The notes under the pieces were generated by a model. That model was not told where the DNA came from and ran no database searches. It saw only the letters and a program-made list of their open reading frames with translations. Made by a program: the position numbers and the translations under genes. Below, piece by piece: positions 61,306 through 64,000 of a stretch of 64,000 nt of DNA; the stretch's first letter is position 1, and each line of letters begins with the position of its first letter. The DNA is from Phlebotomus papatasi (taxonomy: Eukaryota > Arthropoda > Insecta > Diptera > Psychodidae): NCBI RefSeq assembly GCF_024763615.1, contig NC_077224.1, positions 90,034,712 through 90,098,711 on the forward strand, written 5' to 3'.

Positions 61306-61497
61306 AGCTTCACACATACTCTGTCTTCAAACTTTGCATGCTTTTTTCATATTCTTTTAATGAATCTGACCTAGTAGCAATATATTTTAATAGCAAGTCT
61401 TTATTCACACATTTCCTGAAAAAAAAATTAGGTCAGATTCATTAAAGTAATATAGGAAAAATATGACGTATTCGAAGACAGAGTATGTACGAAGCCT
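61306..61497. mobile_element. Palindromic MITE (192 bp)
   Basis: The left end GCTTCACACATACTCTGTCT is mirrored by the right end (GCTTCGTACATACTCTGTCT on the other strand). Inner words TTTAATGAATCTGACCTA and TTAGGTCAGATTCATTAAA also pair. A degenerate copy lies at 51501-51690. Target duplication not resolved. Confidence 0.68.
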
Positions 61498-61731
61498 GAA
61501 AGACCTCCTCCATGGATTTTGTATGAAGTATTTTTTAGAACAATAGGTCATTAAAGTGAAATATTTTGAAAAAGCCATATGAAATTTAGTAAGCCACGAT
61601 TAAATTATAGTAAAACGTGGTTTAAGAGGCTGAATGACGGTAAATTATGCAACATGAGTACCAAAAAAAAAACTAACAAAACGGAAAAAGAATAATTTAA
61701 AAAACATACATCCTCGACGTATTAACAAGTA

Positions 61732-62315
61732 GGGGAAACTGGGGCAAAACTTGTCAAAACGCGTATTTATTTCCTTCACGAGCTCTGAGAAAACTTAAAC
61801 GTTTTATAATGAGCATATTCTTATAGGAAATTTACTGCTCTTTAACATTGCAGAAGACTACTTTTCTCTATCTCGAAATGTGATTTTCGAATCATTTTCT
61901 AAAAGTCGATTTTGTAGAGATTCTCAAAATTTCTGGGGCAAATTTTGTCAGTCTTCGGATAATATGTGACGTTTTACTCTCGCAAACGTTAAAAATAAAT
62001 AGACATATTTTTATAGGAAATTTATTCCTCTACAACTTTGTCACAGATAATTTTTCTCTATCTTAACGAGAAATGTGCTTAAATTGAGCTATTCAGTATT
62101 GATATTTTCTGTAAGCCAAATATTACAAAAATAGGGCTCAAAATTTCATTATTTTTAATTTTACATAATTCTTCCTCGAATCCCTTGAAACTTTGTAAGT
62201 TTAAGAAGGTTCATGAAGGCTATCTATAATAAAAATTTCAAGCCTCAGTCTCTTTTATTTTAGAAAATATTGAATATTTAAATTTTCGTTTTGACAAATT
62301 TTCCCCAGTCTCCCC
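61732..62315. mobile_element. 584-bp TA-flanked element, third GGGGAAACTGGGGCA member
   Basis: The left end GGGGAAACTGGGGCAAAACT and the right end (GGGGAGACTGGGGAAAATTT on the other strand) both continue into TTGTCAAAACG, giving a TIR of about 30 bp. TA flanks both sides (61730-61731, 62316-62317). An internal copy of CTGGGGCAAATTTTGTCA lies near 61932. Non-coding. Confidence 0.82.
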
Positions 62316-62317
62316 TA

Positions 62318-64000
62318 CTCTTCCATTTTTCTTAAGTTGAGATTGTTTCAAAGAAAAAAATTTTAATAAAATAATTGCTTTTCTGTTTTAAATGGGTAAA
62401 AAGTGGTTAATACATCTAATATGAATTTATTGGTCATTGAATTGCTCATTGAATTTGAAGGGTGAATTGAATTTATGGAGTTTTGTGTGAGAAAATCCCA
62501 AAATGTGTGAACATTCTGATAGTTAGCAAATGATTTTTTGACACGATCCAGTGTCTTCTGGAAAAATTCGATTCATTAATTTATATGTAATTTTTGGAAG
62601 AAGACCCTTGGAAGAATCACCCTATTTTACTGTGGGTGATTCATAAGAACATTAATTTGTCGATTCCTAATGTGTTTTACACACATTGGGACACACAATG
62701 AAAGTATCAGTAGGAGAAGGAAACTCTCAAGTAAATCATCGAAACACACTTCCGATTCATTAGACTAATGGGGGATGGCATACCCATAGGAATCACATCT
62801 AGTGCATTAAATTACAACCCAAACCCATTTGCATATATGTAAGTATATATGTATATCATCGAATCTGGTGAATTCTTGAGAGTTCTTTTTTCCAGCGTTG
62901 GATTTAATCAAGTGAATTAAAGAAATTATTTACTCTCATCCAGTTTAATCCACCCACATATAGCACCATCCTTCCACATTTCAACAAAATGAATTTCGAT
63001 GTCCATCGGTGAGAGCTTTTAAGAGCTTTTTCGCTATCTCAATGTGTTGCCATCCAACTATCTACTTGTGAAGAGAAGAGGAAGTGTATACACTATATAG
63101 TATCGTACATATACGTTGGTTAGACGTACAAATTCTGTATAGCATCAAAAAGATTCATTTATTGGATATACTGAAGGATTCTGGGACTGACCATTAAGAG
63201 GAAGCAATCCGCAATGAATCTAAATACCCAACCATCAGCAGAACCACACAGTCATGACGTCGTCGTAGCCAAGCCATAAAGCTTTTCGTCTTTTTTCATC
63301 ATCTTGTGTATTTGCCATTCTAGCGTATAATGAAAAGAACTTCCATCACTCCCCAAAAAAGTCCACAACCCCTCTATGAAGATTTTATGTGCGAGTGTGT
63401 GCATGACAACAGCGAAAAGCTCCATTTCTCACCCACCAAAACTTCTCCAAACCCAAAAAATTCCCACCATCTTAGCCTATTTGGATGTGGGGGCGCCCAA
63501 ATGGGATAACTTTGTTTGAATTACGTTTCCAATTTCAAAAGAAACACTAACGTAAATTTTCCCCATACGAAATTCTCCCTGGTACTAACTCAAGTCCAGT
63601 GAAAATAGACATTAAGGAATGGGATTTGGATGAAAGAGAGTTTTTCAACTGAACTCGTATCTCCATGTGAGAGCCAAGAAAGCAGTCTAAATTCTAAATG
63701 TATAGAAAATATTTTAAATAAAATTCAAAGATTAAGTAATTCAAATTTCAAATTCCTAACCTAATATTCTTTTTATTACATCGTCGTAATTTAATTAGTT
63801 TTAATTTCAATATATGATCGCATTATTATTCATGAGTTATTAATAAGAAAAAAAAATATAGGAAAGCTTTCTGTTCTTAAGTTCAAACGCCCTGGAGAAT
63901 GTTAACTTGTGGGGCAGGCTCACTGAAGACCGGAAGTCCATAATTCTTGTCGTTTGCAACTTGCAAGCAAGAAGTTGCAAGTAAGAAGTTGGAAAAATTA
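62318..64000. other. Spacer to the window end
   Basis: No gene or complete element is supported. The final 45 bases contain a short imperfect tandem of GAAGTTGCAAGTAA-like words, cut by the window edge. Confidence 0.5.

Overview
This is AT-rich, gene-poor eukaryotic DNA. No bacterial gene organisation is visible: open frames are short, most overlap on both strands, and none forms an operon. The composition, the many short inverted-repeat transposons and the tRNA-derived SINE suggest a dipteran insect. A nematoceran such as a phlebotomine sand fly would fit, but that is inference, because no diagnostic host gene was recognised. The window reads as intergenic or intronic DNA shaped mainly by transposable elements.

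Region by region. 1-9.3 kb is mostly plain AT-rich DNA with one transposon scrap (1441-1514) and the only host-gene candidate, a first coding exon with a signal peptide at 4525-4659. 9.35-9.9 kb holds a possible TTAA-flanked element. 13.6-22.7 kb is a dense transposon cluster. It contains a 169-bp MITE, a pair of 232/233-bp sister MITEs, a TA-flanked element carrying a nested hAT-type MITE built on a 30-bp minisatellite, and a 3.8-kb foldback element with about 1.1-kb arms and 41-bp tandem repeats that is itself interrupted by a 1.17-kb TA-flanked element. 27.2-32.3 kb is a second, larger foldback element with about 2-kb near-identical arms. Each arm carries a gene-like spliced unit (donor, 440-bp intron, polypyrimidine tract and acceptor, a 40-codon terminal exon). 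A piggyBac-like non-autonomous element sits in only one arm.

From 32.4 kb to the end the window has scattered elements: a Harbinger-like MITE sharing a motif with the core of the second foldback; TIR elements at 34.1 and 35.8 kb; a tRNA-derived SINE at 39.3-39.6 kb; a TA-flanked transposon containing a 5'-truncated LINE at 43 kb; two copies of a CACTGGTAAA-ended MITE (44.4 and 58.3 kb); a 130-bp hAT MITE with a perfect 8-bp target duplication nested in a probable mariner relic at 47 kb; a 521-bp hairpin element at 54.1 kb; an element made of 15-bp repeats at 58.0 kb; and a third member of the GGGGAAACTGGGGCA family at 61.7 kb.

The features do not work together as a pathway. The nesting gives a relative history: TA-flanked elements and the foldbacks came first, then hAT, piggyBac-like and LINE insertions into them. 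The long stretches between elements show nothing I can support beyond low-complexity AT-rich sequence. All boundaries were read by eye from terminal repeats and flanking duplications.
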